Part shown: positions 1 to 8,263 of the stretch, piece by piece
Layout: the number at the start of each line of letters is the position of its first letter
Position numbering within the stretch: position 1 is the stretch's first letter
Assembly: GCA_028712075.1 (NCBI GenBank)
Contig: JAQTQX010000017.1
Location: 1 to 64,000 of the forward strand
Direction: 5' to 3'
From: Desulfuromonadaceae bacterium
GTDB taxonomy: Bacteria > Desulfobacterota > Desulfuromonadia > Geobacterales > Pseudopelobacteraceae
Length of the DNA: 64,000 bases
Translations under genes and position numbers: made by a program
Notes under the pieces: generated by a model
The model's database searches: none
The model's input: only the letters and a program-made list of their open reading frames with translations
What the model was told of the DNA's origin: nothing

Positions 1-261
1 AATCGGGGGCACCTCCGCTTTGCCGTCATCCGCACCCCCGAGCAGGTCCGGATTGAAATCCGTCTGTCGGACTACTACCCGCTGCTCCTCGGCACCTCAA
101 CTCCCACACGGTTTCGCAGGTGGCTTTATCGCATAACCCAGGCATCTATCCATAACGTGGTTACCGTTCGATTCCTGGCCCATCTATACAGTGACCTTAC
201 CGGGACCAAGCCACCACATACCGCAGTCAAGAGTTTCCTTGCAGATGGTGAGGAACTTTGA
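1..261 (+). CDS. C-terminal end of an unrecognised protein (partial)
   Basis: An open frame enters the window at base 1 and stops with TGA at 259-261, leaving 86 C-terminal residues. The peptide is rich in Arg, Leu and aromatic residues (for example RFRRWLYRITQASIHNVVTV) and reads like a real folded domain. I do not recognise the family and no signature motif is visible. It converges on the minus-strand PilZ gene; the 107 bases between the two stops hold no clear terminator. The start and most of the gene are outside the window. Confidence 0.6.
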   Translation, partial: NRGHLRFAVIRTPEQVRIEIRLSDYYPLLLGTSTPTRFRRWLYRITQASIHNVVTVRFLAHLYSDLTGTKPPHTAVKSFLADGEEL

Positions 262-368
262 TTGGAACGGTATCAGGAGCCACACCAATCAAGATATTCC
301 TACCAGATCAGACAGTCTGGCATGCAACCATCTCAACAGCTACGGCTGACGTAACCGCTCATTCACTT

Positions 369-1538
369 TCATTTTTCCCCGATAAGGCGCGCCCTGCTTT
401 TTTCGATACCATATTCAATCATCTTTTGAATTTCGCTTTTGGGATGACTGACGCGATAAGAATAAAAGCTGAAACAGAGCAGGCATAACACACAGAGTAT
501 TCCCACAGTTTGAAGCATCCGTTTAACCTTTGGCGTGAGCCGCTGATCGAGAGATTCTCCCTTTCCGCTGACCAAAATACTGTCAATGTAGGCATACTGT
601 TTGTTCGACGAGGATACCGCATCAGCTATCGGTTCAACATTGGCAAAGCCTTTAAAGTGGCGTATCCGCTTTATCTGGATACTGCTGATATGGGCATTGA
701 GTGCAGAACGGGCCGATTCGTCAATAAAAACGAACTGCATCGCCGTACTGATGCAGTTCGTATAATCTACGGTAATATTGCTGTAGTTGCTGTAAACCAC
801 CCGCGCCACGGTTTCTGCAAGACAGTGTGCTGACGGTACATATATCTCCAGCAGTATCAGTTCATCTGTATTGAATTTTTGATCGGTAAAAATCCTGAGA
901 CCGCCGGCGCTGATATTGACTGCAAGTGTCGTAATATCGCCCCATGATTCATAATACTGATTATCATACTCGGTTTTTCGAGTGTTATCATGCCAATGGC
1001 AAACAAGTTTCCCAGAATCGCCACCCTCCTGAATTTCCCGCGCCCTTTCGCGCTCCCCGGTCCTGGTTTTCACACGGTATTCTTCCTGCCTGACCCGTTT
1101 TCTGGCCTCATGTTCATCACGACGCTGCTTACGCCGGGTCTCCCACAACTCCTTTACGTTGGCCGGATTCTGGTCATTCAGAATTTGAAATTTGATCGGG
1201 ATGAAAGCATCAACACGGTAAAACTCGCGCAATTCGTTTGCTACCGTCTCGCTGGTTAAACGGAGCAGCAACTCATTGGCATGCCCCTTACTAACGATAA
1301 CTGCACGACATGAATGGGATATCCCATCGCTCTGACGCGTTATTGTCAGAACCTGACCGATACGAAGAATGACGCCGTCCGGCAATACGTCACGGGATAA
1401 CTGCAATGCAACGAGGTCTTCGTCAACTTCGCTGATGATCGCCCAATCGCAAAACAGTTTGCTGCTGGGCAACGGAATCCCGACCTCTACCTTCATTCCG
1501 ACGGAATAGCCTGTTGTATGATGTTCGTTACTGTTCAT
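369..1538 (-). CDS. PilZ-domain protein with C-terminal membrane anchor
   Basis: A 389-residue protein. The N-terminal ~95 residues resemble the YcgR-type domain that precedes PilZ (starting VEVGIPLPSSKLFCDW). A PilZ-like core follows: an arginine-containing segment ELREFYRVD near residue 105, and NISAGGLRI near 208, matching the (D/N)xSxxG element that contacts c-di-GMP. The first element is weaker than the consensus RxxxR, so ligand binding is likely but not certain. Between them lies a highly charged Arg/Glu insertion (about 128-172). A hydrophobic segment (GILCVLCLLCFSFYSY, about 350-367) near the C-terminus predicts a membrane anchor with a short tail. The ATG at 1538 is chosen because GGAAAG lies 6 bases upstream; an in-frame ATG 36 bases earlier abuts the AOR stop. 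It is the last gene of the MazG-PFK-AOR run. Confidence 0.8.
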   Translation of the reverse strand: MNSNEHHTTGYSVGMKVEVGIPLPSSKLFCDWAIISEVDEDLVALQLSRDVLPDGVILRIGQVLTITRQSDGISHSCRAVIVSKGHANELLLRLTSETVANELREFYRVDAFIPIKFQILNDQNPANVKELWETRRKQRRDEHEARKRVRQEEYRVKTRTGERERAREIQEGGDSGKLVCHWHDNTRKTEYDNQYYESWGDITTLAVNISAGGLRIFTDQKFNTDELILLEIYVPSAHCLAETVARVVYSNYSNITVDYTNCISTAMQFVFIDESARSALNAHISSIQIKRIRHFKGFANVEPIADAVSSSNKQYAYIDSILVSGKGESLDQRLTPKVKRMLQTVGILCVLCLLCFSFYSYRVSHPKSEIQKMIEYGIEKSRARLIGEK

Positions 1539-1574
1539 TGCCTGCTTTCCGAATTCTCTGCCTGCAGAAATCAC

Positions 1575-3452
1575 TCAATAAAGCTCCAGAAGATTTTCAT
1601 CAATCCCTTTCAGCGTTTCATACCAAAACGCTTTTGCTCCCTCGACCTTATCCCTGTCAAATTTTTCAATCCATTCGGCCAGTTCCGGATTTGTATCATT
1701 ATCCACATCCCTCTTTCTCTTCAGGAAGGTATGGACAAAATCAATATTCCGTTCCGATTCCCAAAACACCGGACAATTTCGGCTATTCAGGCGACTTGCC
1801 AGGACATTTACTGCATGAAGAAATTGCTCTTTCCGGTTGTAAAGGGACCCCATGACCTCGGGAAGCAATTCCTCGGCCCACCCCCTGTGGAAACGGCAGA
1901 TTCCCAGATTGTCGAGGATCAGCTCTTTTTTTAACCGTTCCGCACATTTTCTGCCAAGTTCTCGCGGCGGGATGAAATCATTACCGTAAACCATATAGTA
2001 TTTTCCCATGATAGTCATGGGTGCCAGTGCCCCGGCTACCCAGTACTGGTTGGGTACCATCCACCCACGCCTGCTGAAGGAGATGTAGACAAAAGAGTCA
2101 TGAAGAGGCCTGTTTCTTCCAACAGAATGAGTACGACTCCACTTTCGGATACCTTCACTGAAATCCAGAATTCCACGCTGCTCAAGAATAGAGTCGATCA
2201 GTTCGCATCCGAGCTCCGCATTATGCATCGAGTCAGCCACAATATTAAAATTTTCAACATCCCAGTGCGGAAGTTGGGTGACTCCGAGTTCTTCCTTACG
2301 TAACGTTCCATCAAGAAGCAATTCCATCAGCCAGGCCAGAATTCCTCCTCCGGAAATAGCGTCGAAGCCCATGGCGTCACAATGGTGATTCAACTTCTCT
2401 GCTGCGCGCTGGTCAAAAATGCCACAGAGAGGCCCCATGGTCTGATACGGCTCGTAATCCTTTTTGAATTCACCGTTCATCTTTTTGCAGACTGCAACAC
2501 ACGGCTCACCGCAGTTGGCTTGCTGTTTTGTCGCAATGGTCTCTTCGTTGAACTGTTTCAGGTAATGATCGAGGATAAATCGTTGGTGAAGCGACTGCCG
2601 CTCATCTTCAGGCATAAATATGGTGCGGTAGTTGAAAGCCATGACCCTGCCGCCCATGGTGGCGTAATTGACGCCAAAAGTACCGCCGGTGCCAACTTTC
2701 TCATCGTACCGGTATTTGCTGGTCGTCTCCAGGTCCTTGTGCATCAGACGCAGGTTATACTTGTGCTGAAACCATTCATCAGCGACTTTATGATCCCTGA
2801 AATCATCATTGACAACCGTGCCGCCATATATAATTGCAACAATGCCGTGATGTTGAACCATGGCGCTGCCCAGCCCTCCACGACCTGCCCAGGTATCCAC
2901 GTGAGTGACTTTACCCTTCACAATGGGAACTGACATAATACCGCCGATATCGGTATTCAGTGATGCAGGTCCGGCAACCAGAATGCGAGGGTCGTTTTCG
3001 TAACGGCTGCCAAGCTTTTCATACACATGCTCAGTTAAGGCATAAACTCCTTTTCTTCCGACGTGCCAGATTGACTCAGCGTCGACAGGAACTACTTCTA
3101 CTTCGATCTCCTCACCATGGTTCCTGTTAAGGTAGAGCACCGACAAAACAGGAGATTTCCCCACAAGGCTCAGCATGTTTATCCCAAGGTTATCGAAAAC
3201 CAGACCTGCTCCGCCCATTGAGCTGATGTAATACCCCTGCCAGCAGGGAGAATACCCGGTCACCACCATACGGTTGGACCCGGGGAAAATTGAGCCGGCA
3301 AAAATTCCGACTCCGAAGTTAAGAGCCCGGTACTTTTCGACAAGGTGCATCCCGAGGTCCGCCGGACCAAAATATCTGTCAAATCCGTATTTTCTTGATT
3401 TATAGAAACCGGTTGAAGGCTCTACGAACAGAACTCTTTGATGCATCTCCAT
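1575..3452 (-). CDS. Aldehyde:ferredoxin oxidoreductase family protein (tungstopterin)
   Basis: A 625-residue protein of the AOR family, which oxidises aldehydes to acids (or the reverse) with a tungsten-bispterin cofactor and a [4Fe-4S] cluster, passing electrons to ferredoxin. The N-terminal pterin-binding beta domain is visible (GPADLGMHL, then the Gly-rich SSMGGAGLVFDNLG and GRGGLGSAM elements). The cluster ligands are CGEPCVAVCKK near residue 335, a CxxxCxxxC spacing rather than the usual CxxCxxxC, with the fourth cysteine probably in LGICRFHRG near 545. Start at 3452 has AAGGAG 7 bases upstream. It follows the phosphofructokinase gene by 28 bases. Substrate is unknown; the cysteine spacing suggests a subgroup distinct from the second AOR at 10553-12292. 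Confidence 0.88.
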   Translation of the reverse strand: MEMHQRVLFVEPSTGFYKSRKYGFDRYFGPADLGMHLVEKYRALNFGVGIFAGSIFPGSNRMVVTGYSPCWQGYYISSMGGAGLVFDNLGINMLSLVGKSPVLSVLYLNRNHGEEIEVEVVPVDAESIWHVGRKGVYALTEHVYEKLGSRYENDPRILVAGPASLNTDIGGIMSVPIVKGKVTHVDTWAGRGGLGSAMVQHHGIVAIIYGGTVVNDDFRDHKVADEWFQHKYNLRLMHKDLETTSKYRYDEKVGTGGTFGVNYATMGGRVMAFNYRTIFMPEDERQSLHQRFILDHYLKQFNEETIATKQQANCGEPCVAVCKKMNGEFKKDYEPYQTMGPLCGIFDQRAAEKLNHHCDAMGFDAISGGGILAWLMELLLDGTLRKEELGVTQLPHWDVENFNIVADSMHNAELGCELIDSILEQRGILDFSEGIRKWSRTHSVGRNRPLHDSFVYISFSRRGWMVPNQYWVAGALAPMTIMGKYYMVYGNDFIPPRELGRKCAERLKKELILDNLGICRFHRGWAEELLPEVMGSLYNRKEQFLHAVNVLASRLNSRNCPVFWESERNIDFVHTFLKRKRDVDNDTNPELAEWIEKFDRDKVEGAKAFWYETLKGIDENLLELY

Positions 3453-3480
3453 AGAGTTCTCCTTTGAGCATTGTTCGTGA

Positions 3481-4776
3481 TTACAGCTTTGCCAGCTGTC
3501 CAGTCGAGGAAATGACACTGCTCCATAGCCGACCATCGGGATCTATCTTCTTCCGGGAGCTGGTTGCGAGCGAAATCGGTACATGAACAAATTGATGGTT
3601 CCAGAATCCAACGACCATGTTTGTCCGCCCAGCCATTCCGGCATGAGCGGCGTCGTGACCAAGCGATAAACAGAACGTAGCGTCATGCGGATTCGCCGGC
3701 TGGCTCCGGATGGTGTAGCTTGGGTCGATGTATTTCAGCGTCATTTCCAAACCGATCCCTGTGAAGTGTGCAATGATTTTCTCTTTGAGAAACAGGCCGA
3801 CATCGGTAAGTTTTGTATTGCCGGAAGCATCAACCTGGCCTGATGCCGTCATTAACTCCTGTCCGGCACCCTCCGCAACAACAATGACCGCATGGCCGCG
3901 TTGTCGGATTCTTTTCTCAAGATCAGCGAGTAATCCGGGTAATGTGAACGGTGCTTCCGGAATCAGACAATAATTAACCTGGCAATCTGCCATCGCGGTA
4001 TACGCGGCAATGAAACCGGAATCCCGACCCATCAGCTTGACTAGACCGATGCCGTTGCGTGCCCCGAGTGCTTCGGTATGCGCTGCATAGGTCGATCTCC
4101 GGGCTTCAGAAACTGCCGTTTCAAAGCCGAATGTTGTTTGCAGGTAGGAGATGTCATTATCGATGGTTTTCGGAATAGCGATGACGCTGATTGATTTTCC
4201 CTGCCGGGCGATTTCTTCAGATATTTTGGCCGCACCCCTCAGTGTTCCGTCACCGCCGATGGCAAACAGAATGCCAATGCCCAGTCCCGAGAGCGTTGCA
4301 ACCATCTCAGCAGGATCCTGATGACCTCGTGACGAGCCGAGAATCGTCCCGCCTGACTCGCCTATACGGCTGACAAGCTCCGTGGTCAATTTGAGGGGTG
4401 TATGACCATAGCTGCGTACAAGACCTTCATAGCCATAGCGGAAACCATAAATATTCTGCACACCGTAATGATGATACAGGCTCATTACTATCGCGCGGAT
4501 AACGTCATTTGTCCCTGGACAGAGCCCGCCACAGGTGACTATTCCGCAGGAGATCGCTGCGGGGTCAAAAAAAATTTTCTGCCGTGGTCCGGCAACCTCA
4601 AATGATAACGGCGCCAGATTGTTTGCCAGGCGCTGTTGTATTTCATCAAGGCTTGAATGATAGAGAAGTCGCTCATAACCATCACAGAAGCACTGGCTCG
4701 GCATCGGAGACTGGTGCAGGCTTTCACCAAGGCACTGAACTTCAAAGTCTTTCAAGGACAAGTTTTTGTTAGTCAT
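3481..4776 (-). CDS. 6-phosphofructokinase, ATP-dependent type of the PPi-PFK-like group
   Basis: A 431-residue protein that phosphorylates fructose 6-phosphate. Family landmarks: CGGLCPGTNDVIR (nucleotide-binding loop), GFRYGYEGL, GGDGTLRGA, the catalytic PKTIDNDI and KLMGRDSGFIA, in the right order. GGDGT with PKTIDND is the pattern of ATP-using members of this long-chain group (PPi-dependent enzymes carry GGDD at the first site), so ATP is inferred as donor. It is longer than the E. coli type enzyme (320 residues) because of an N-terminal extension typical of the group. Start at 4776 has GAGGAAACAG just upstream and overlaps the stop of the upstream MazG-like gene by 8 bases, suggesting translational coupling. 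Confidence 0.88.
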   Translation of the reverse strand: MTNKNLSLKDFEVQCLGESLHQSPMPSQCFCDGYERLLYHSSLDEIQQRLANNLAPLSFEVAGPRQKIFFDPAAISCGIVTCGGLCPGTNDVIRAIVMSLYHHYGVQNIYGFRYGYEGLVRSYGHTPLKLTTELVSRIGESGGTILGSSRGHQDPAEMVATLSGLGIGILFAIGGDGTLRGAAKISEEIARQGKSISVIAIPKTIDNDISYLQTTFGFETAVSEARRSTYAAHTEALGARNGIGLVKLMGRDSGFIAAYTAMADCQVNYCLIPEAPFTLPGLLADLEKRIRQRGHAVIVVAEGAGQELMTASGQVDASGNTKLTDVGLFLKEKIIAHFTGIGLEMTLKYIDPSYTIRSQPANPHDATFCLSLGHDAAHAGMAGRTNMVVGFWNHQFVHVPISLATSSRKKIDPDGRLWSSVISSTGQLAKL

Positions 4777-5137
4777 CTGTTTCCTCGTATTCCGTATATT
4801 TTTTTGCACTTCCGCGTACCTTGTCAGCCGGATACTTACGCTCGTTGATTGCAAGTTTGCGCTCTGCAGCCTCGTACAAATCGACTTCCAGCTTATCGGA
4901 TATTCTGACCAGATAGATCAGAATATCGGCAAGCTCCTCTTCAACTGATCTGCGCGTTTTCTCTTCCAGAAGGTGACTTTTGTCACCCTCTACCCACTGG
5001 AAGTGCTCCACCAGTTCAGCAGCCTCGGCAATGAGGGCCATAGAGAGATTCTTGGGGGTGTGATACTGATCCCACTCCCTGTTTTTGGCAAATACCCTCA
5101 GTTGGTCACGAAGAGACTCAAGTGATTCAATTACCAT
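4769..5137 (-). CDS. MazG-like nucleotide pyrophosphohydrolase
   Basis: A 122-residue all-alpha NTP pyrophosphohydrolase of the MazG/RS21-C6 (dCTPase-like) group. The Mg-binding helices are clear: EAAELVEHFQW near residue 37 and EEELADILIYLVR near 66, giving the ExxE...ExxD ligand set. Such enzymes hydrolyse non-canonical or excess nucleoside triphosphates to monophosphates and PPi. The exact substrate cannot be read from sequence. Ribosome-binding site AGGAAAGGAA precedes the ATG. It is first in the minus-strand run leading into phosphofructokinase, AOR and PilZ genes. Single-domain length fits this subgroup and not the double-domain E. coli MazG. Confidence 0.85.
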   Translation of the reverse strand: MVIESLESLRDQLRVFAKNREWDQYHTPKNLSMALIAEAAELVEHFQWVEGDKSHLLEEKTRRSVEEELADILIYLVRISDKLEVDLYEAAERKLAINERKYPADKVRGSAKKYTEYEETDD

Positions 5138-5667
5138 ATTCGTTCCTTTCCTATAATCCTGTAAATATCGCGATCAAGATTCTTTTCGGATAGTTCGTTT
5201 TCATGGGAGAACGCCTCAAACAAAAACAGGCCGTTGATGAAGCTACAGGTTGAAGGCACATTTTTTCATTAAACGGTATCATAAGCCACTGTTCTGTCAA
5301 ATTATTAGTGTCAACTTTAACTGCTGAATACCAAAGAAAAAAGCCACTTTTCCTGGGGAAAATGGCTTTTTTCCTTGGTACGACGTGGCCAACGCACTTG
5401 GAACTTTTCCCTTATAGATGGGTAGCATATTCGTCGTGATGATGTAAACCATTCGTGCATTTGACAGAATGAGTTCAAATCTACAGCAGCACACCTCCAT
5501 CGGCTACAATGAATACCGTAAAATATCAATACTATCATCACGTAATAGAGGACTACGACTACGATATATTTGCCAGAATAATAAATGACACCGGTTCAAA
5601 TCCGGATTACGAATAGCTAAACTCATTAACGTAAATGTACTACTTTCTCAGTAAAGAACGGGAGAAA
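5138..5667. other. Intergenic region, non-coding
   Basis: A 530-base gap between two minus-strand genes. It contains one clear terminator hairpin (5337-5372) and AT-rich sequence. The short open frames in it have no ribosome-binding site or recognisable protein. The promoter of the MazG-PFK-AOR-PilZ run presumably lies in 5138-5300 but I could not assign boxes with confidence. Downstream of the hairpin the sequence starts TTGGTACG, as does the 3' flank of the tRNA-Arg terminator at 9443-9490. Confidence 0.5.
5337..5372. terminator. Rho-independent terminator, bidirectional
   Basis: AGCCACTTTTCC and GGAAAATGGCT form a stem around a short TGG(G) loop. It is flanked by an A-run on the left and a T-run on the right, so it could work on both strands. 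It lies downstream of the radical SAM gene's promoter side and upstream of the MazG operon, with no obvious gene that needs it. It closely resembles the terminator at 9443-9479. Confidence 0.7.
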
Positions 5668-7158
5668 TTAGCCACTCACCTTCATATTTTCTGCAACCTT
5701 TCTAAAATGGAACCCGTGAATAGAATAGATAATGGCTAACGGAAATAGCCGGGGTTTCCGGGCGAGCGTCCAAAGTAACAGTTTCCAGTAATGGAAGCGC
5801 TCTTTGCCGATCACTCCAAGGAATATGACAGATTTGAACAAAGCTCCGATGTAACCGGGCTGAATATGAAATTTTCCTGTATTGAGCGGTCGGTATTCCT
5901 TGAAGAGCATTATTACCCGTTTGTAGTAGTTTTTTGGCGCATAGATGGAGTCAAGGATGCTTTGAAGACCGCTGACCAGCAGTTTTTGATTCATTCGGGG
6001 CACAAAGTTGATTCCCGTTTCGGTGTTATTGCCTGTTGTTTCTCCCAGAAGACGCCCTTCCATCTTGAGACGTTTATAAAGTTTGGTGCCGTTCAAAGCG
6101 ATCAGTACCCCAACCATCGCAGTAACAATGCCGCTATTCTGAATGAAATTGATTTGCCTTTCAAAAATAGTCACCTTGTCACTATCGAATCCTACAATGA
6201 ATCCCCCATGCACTTGCATTCCCGCTTGTTGAATCTGTTTCACCGAAGCCAGCATATCGCGGTTTTTGTTCTGCAGTTTGCCGCTTTCATGCAATCCCTC
6301 TTCGCTCGGTGTTTCAATGCCTATAAAGACCTCCTCAAATCCGGCGTTAACCATCTGTTCCATAAGCTGGGCATCATCAGCCAGTTCGATTGATGCTTCC
6401 GTATAGAAATAGAACGGACGACCGTTTTTATCCATCCAGTTGTGTATGGCTGGTAGTACCATCCTCTTGAGTAAAACCTTTTCTCCAATGAAATTATCGT
6501 CAACGAAAAATACCGCCCCCCGCCAGCCGAGTGCATTCAGGCTGTCCAGTTCTGCGAGAATCTGCTCTGTTGATTTGCTGCGTGGTTTGCGTCCGAACAG
6601 TTGCGTAATATCGCAGAATTCACAATCAAAAGGACAGCCACGTGAATATTGGATATTCATGGCCGCATAATCCCGCACGTCAACCAGTTTCCAGAGCGGG
6701 ATTGGTGTGTCTTTCAAATCAGCCCAGCGTTCATCGATATACAGATGGGTAGCCGTACCGATCTTGAGATCCTTCAGAAAAGGATACAAGGTATGCTCCG
6801 CCTCACCAAGCACCAGATGATCAACTTCAGGAAATTCATCGAAACAGGAGGTAAACAAGGGGCCACCGGCGACAATTTTGACTCCCAGTTGCTGACAGCG
6901 CACAATCACTTCTTTGGCTGATTCCCGCTGGATGCTCATGGCGCTGATGAAAACGTAGTCCGCCCAGTTCAGATGGTCATCGGAAAGCTCGCTAACATTC
7001 ATGTCAATGAGTTGCTTGTCCCACGCTTCCGGAAGCATCGCCGCCACAGTCAGAAGCCCAAGTGGAGGAAAACTTGCTTTCCTGTCGATAAACTTCATCG
7101 CATAGCGAAAGCTCCAGAAGGTGTCTGGATTACGAGGATATACAAGGAGTATCTTCAT
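5668..7158 (-). CDS. B12-binding-domain radical SAM protein
   Basis: A 496-residue protein. An N-terminal Rossmann-like cobalamin-binding domain (MKILLVYPR, then FPPLGLLTVAAMLP) is followed by a radical SAM core with the cluster motif CPFDCEFC (Cx3Cx2C) near residue 165, and a C-terminal region like the DUF4070 family. Members of this class act as methyltransferases or carry out other radical chemistry; HpnP, the hopanoid C2 methylase, has the same domain order, but nothing here shows a hopanoid role and no hpn genes are nearby. Start at 7158 is preferred because GGGGC precedes it; the open frame extends 45 codons further upstream without a good ribosome-binding site. It stands alone. Confidence 0.85.
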   Translation of the reverse strand: MKILLVYPRNPDTFWSFRYAMKFIDRKASFPPLGLLTVAAMLPEAWDKQLIDMNVSELSDDHLNWADYVFISAMSIQRESAKEVIVRCQQLGVKIVAGGPLFTSCFDEFPEVDHLVLGEAEHTLYPFLKDLKIGTATHLYIDERWADLKDTPIPLWKLVDVRDYAAMNIQYSRGCPFDCEFCDITQLFGRKPRSKSTEQILAELDSLNALGWRGAVFFVDDNFIGEKVLLKRMVLPAIHNWMDKNGRPFYFYTEASIELADDAQLMEQMVNAGFEEVFIGIETPSEEGLHESGKLQNKNRDMLASVKQIQQAGMQVHGGFIVGFDSDKVTIFERQINFIQNSGIVTAMVGVLIALNGTKLYKRLKMEGRLLGETTGNNTETGINFVPRMNQKLLVSGLQSILDSIYAPKNYYKRVIMLFKEYRPLNTGKFHIQPGYIGALFKSVIFLGVIGKERFHYWKLLLWTLARKPRLFPLAIIYSIHGFHFRKVAENMKVSG

Positions 7159-7702
7159 GTTTATGCCCCTTTCCCGCAAAGCTGTTTCTGCAAAGGTCAC
7201 ATATGGTATTTGAAAACAGGCCGGAATCAAGATCCCCACAATCGCGCATCCAGGTGCAACAGACATGAATTGTGGAGTCATAATAATTGACAAAATGGTT
7301 TAGCGATTAATATGCCGAAGCAATTCTGATGATTTTAGAGCGGTAAGTGGCTAAATCTCAAGGGAAAAAAGACAAAAAGGAAGGAAAAACCGTATTGTAG
7401 GCATCGGCCAGATCAGTCACATATGCCAGATCAGTCATATATGATGGCCATCAAGTGCTATTCTTATTTACGCCGGTCTGCACCGGAAGCTTTCCATGTC
7501 CGATCTCAAATGTTGTCACTTTCATTTTGAATCACACGTGCTATAATCGCCGGAATAGCGCGATGACAATACAGAGGGTACGTTAGCGAATACGAACTAA
7601 CCATGGCAATCGCATATCACATGAATCTTTCCGATTAACTACTACAACCGGCGTTGCGGACCTTTCCGTGCGCCTGTTTTTTTGTCTACGAGGAGTTGGG
7701 AT
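7159..7702. other. Divergent intergenic region
   Basis: A 544-base region between the divergent radical SAM gene and the PAS/sigma-54 activator. A TTGACA hexamer lies at 7287-7292 with TAATAT-like sequence about 15 bases later, a poor promoter candidate. An 18-base tandem repeat sits at 7407-7442. The ribosome-binding site AGGAG for the downstream gene is at 7690-7695. No protein or RNA gene was recognised. Confidence 0.4.
7407..7442. repeat. Tandem direct repeat, 2 x 18 bp
   Basis: GCCAGATCAGTCACATAT at 7407-7424 is followed directly by GCCAGATCAGTCATATAT at 7425-7442, with one mismatch. It lies 260 bases upstream of the PAS/sigma-54 activator gene, a position suitable for an activator site, but that role is inference. 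Confidence 0.6.
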
Positions 7703-8263
7703 ATGGCAACAACAAAAGACAGTTCCCTGCGCAATCGAGCTGAACGGAAGGTATGTTCAAATGGCGTAACATCATCCGATATGCCCTCAAATATTGACGA
7801 CAAAAAGCTTCTTCATGAATTACAGGTTCATCAGGTTGAGCTGGAGATGCAGAATGAAGAGTTATGCCTGGAACAGGAACGCTCCGAAATATCGAGAACG
7901 ATGTATGCAGAACTATACGACTTGGCACCCATAGCATATTTCACCTTTGATGCTGGCGGAGTAATACAGGAAGTAAATAATGCCTGTACTCATCTGCTGG
8001 AAATACAGACGGGTGAGCTTGTCAATACACATTTTGGCAGTTTTATTGATGATGCAGACGAACGGAAGATCTTTGCCGATCATCTCGCAATGGTATTGCA
8101 GCGAAAGGTTGTATTGAAATGCGGAGTCAAACTTACGAGAAAAGATGGCGTTACGATCCTGCACAACTGCAGAGTGTCGCGGTTACCAGTAAAAACAGAG
8201 ACGGCTTTATCCTCACTTCAGTCATTGATGGCACGATCCGCAAACAATTCGAAGAGAACTTGA
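7703..8263 (+). CDS. PAS-domain N-terminal half of a sigma-54 activator (frameshifted gene, part 1)
   Basis: A 186-residue frame from ATG 7703 (AGGAG 8 bases upstream) to TGA 8261-8263. After a polar start comes a helical stretch (LLHELQVHQVELEMQNEEL) and a PAS sensor fold (LYDLAPIAYFTFDAGGVIQEVN...). The PAS domain runs to about RLPVK and then the frame turns into unrelated sequence. The missing end of the PAS domain, DGFILTSVIDGTIRKQFEENL, is found in the -1 frame from about 8195, inside the overlapping downstream frame. Parts 1 and 2 are therefore one gene interrupted at the A5 run near 8190. A -1 slip there would give RLPVKNRDGFIL and a protein of about 560 residues. A sequencing error, a real mutation and programmed slippage are all possible. 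Confidence 0.7.
   Translation: MATTKDSSLRNRAERKVCSNGVTSSDMPSNIDDKKLLHELQVHQVELEMQNEELCLEQERSEISRTMYAELYDLAPIAYFTFDAGGVIQEVNNACTHLLEIQTGELVNTHFGSFIDDADERKIFADHLAMVLQRKVVLKCGVKLTRKDGVTILHNCRVSRLPVKTETALSSLQSLMARSANNSKRT

Noticed and set aside
510-833. 107-codon plus-strand frame opposite the PilZ gene
   Set aside because: Antisense shadow of a well-supported coding region.
5297-5541. Two minus-strand frames over the terminator region
   Set aside because: They read through the hairpin at 5337-5372 and lack ribosome-binding sites and family features.
5592-5620. tRNA T-arm-like sequence ACCGGTTCAAATCCGG
   Set aside because: The stem-loop looks like a T-arm, but no acceptor, D-arm or anticodon arm could be placed around it on either strand.
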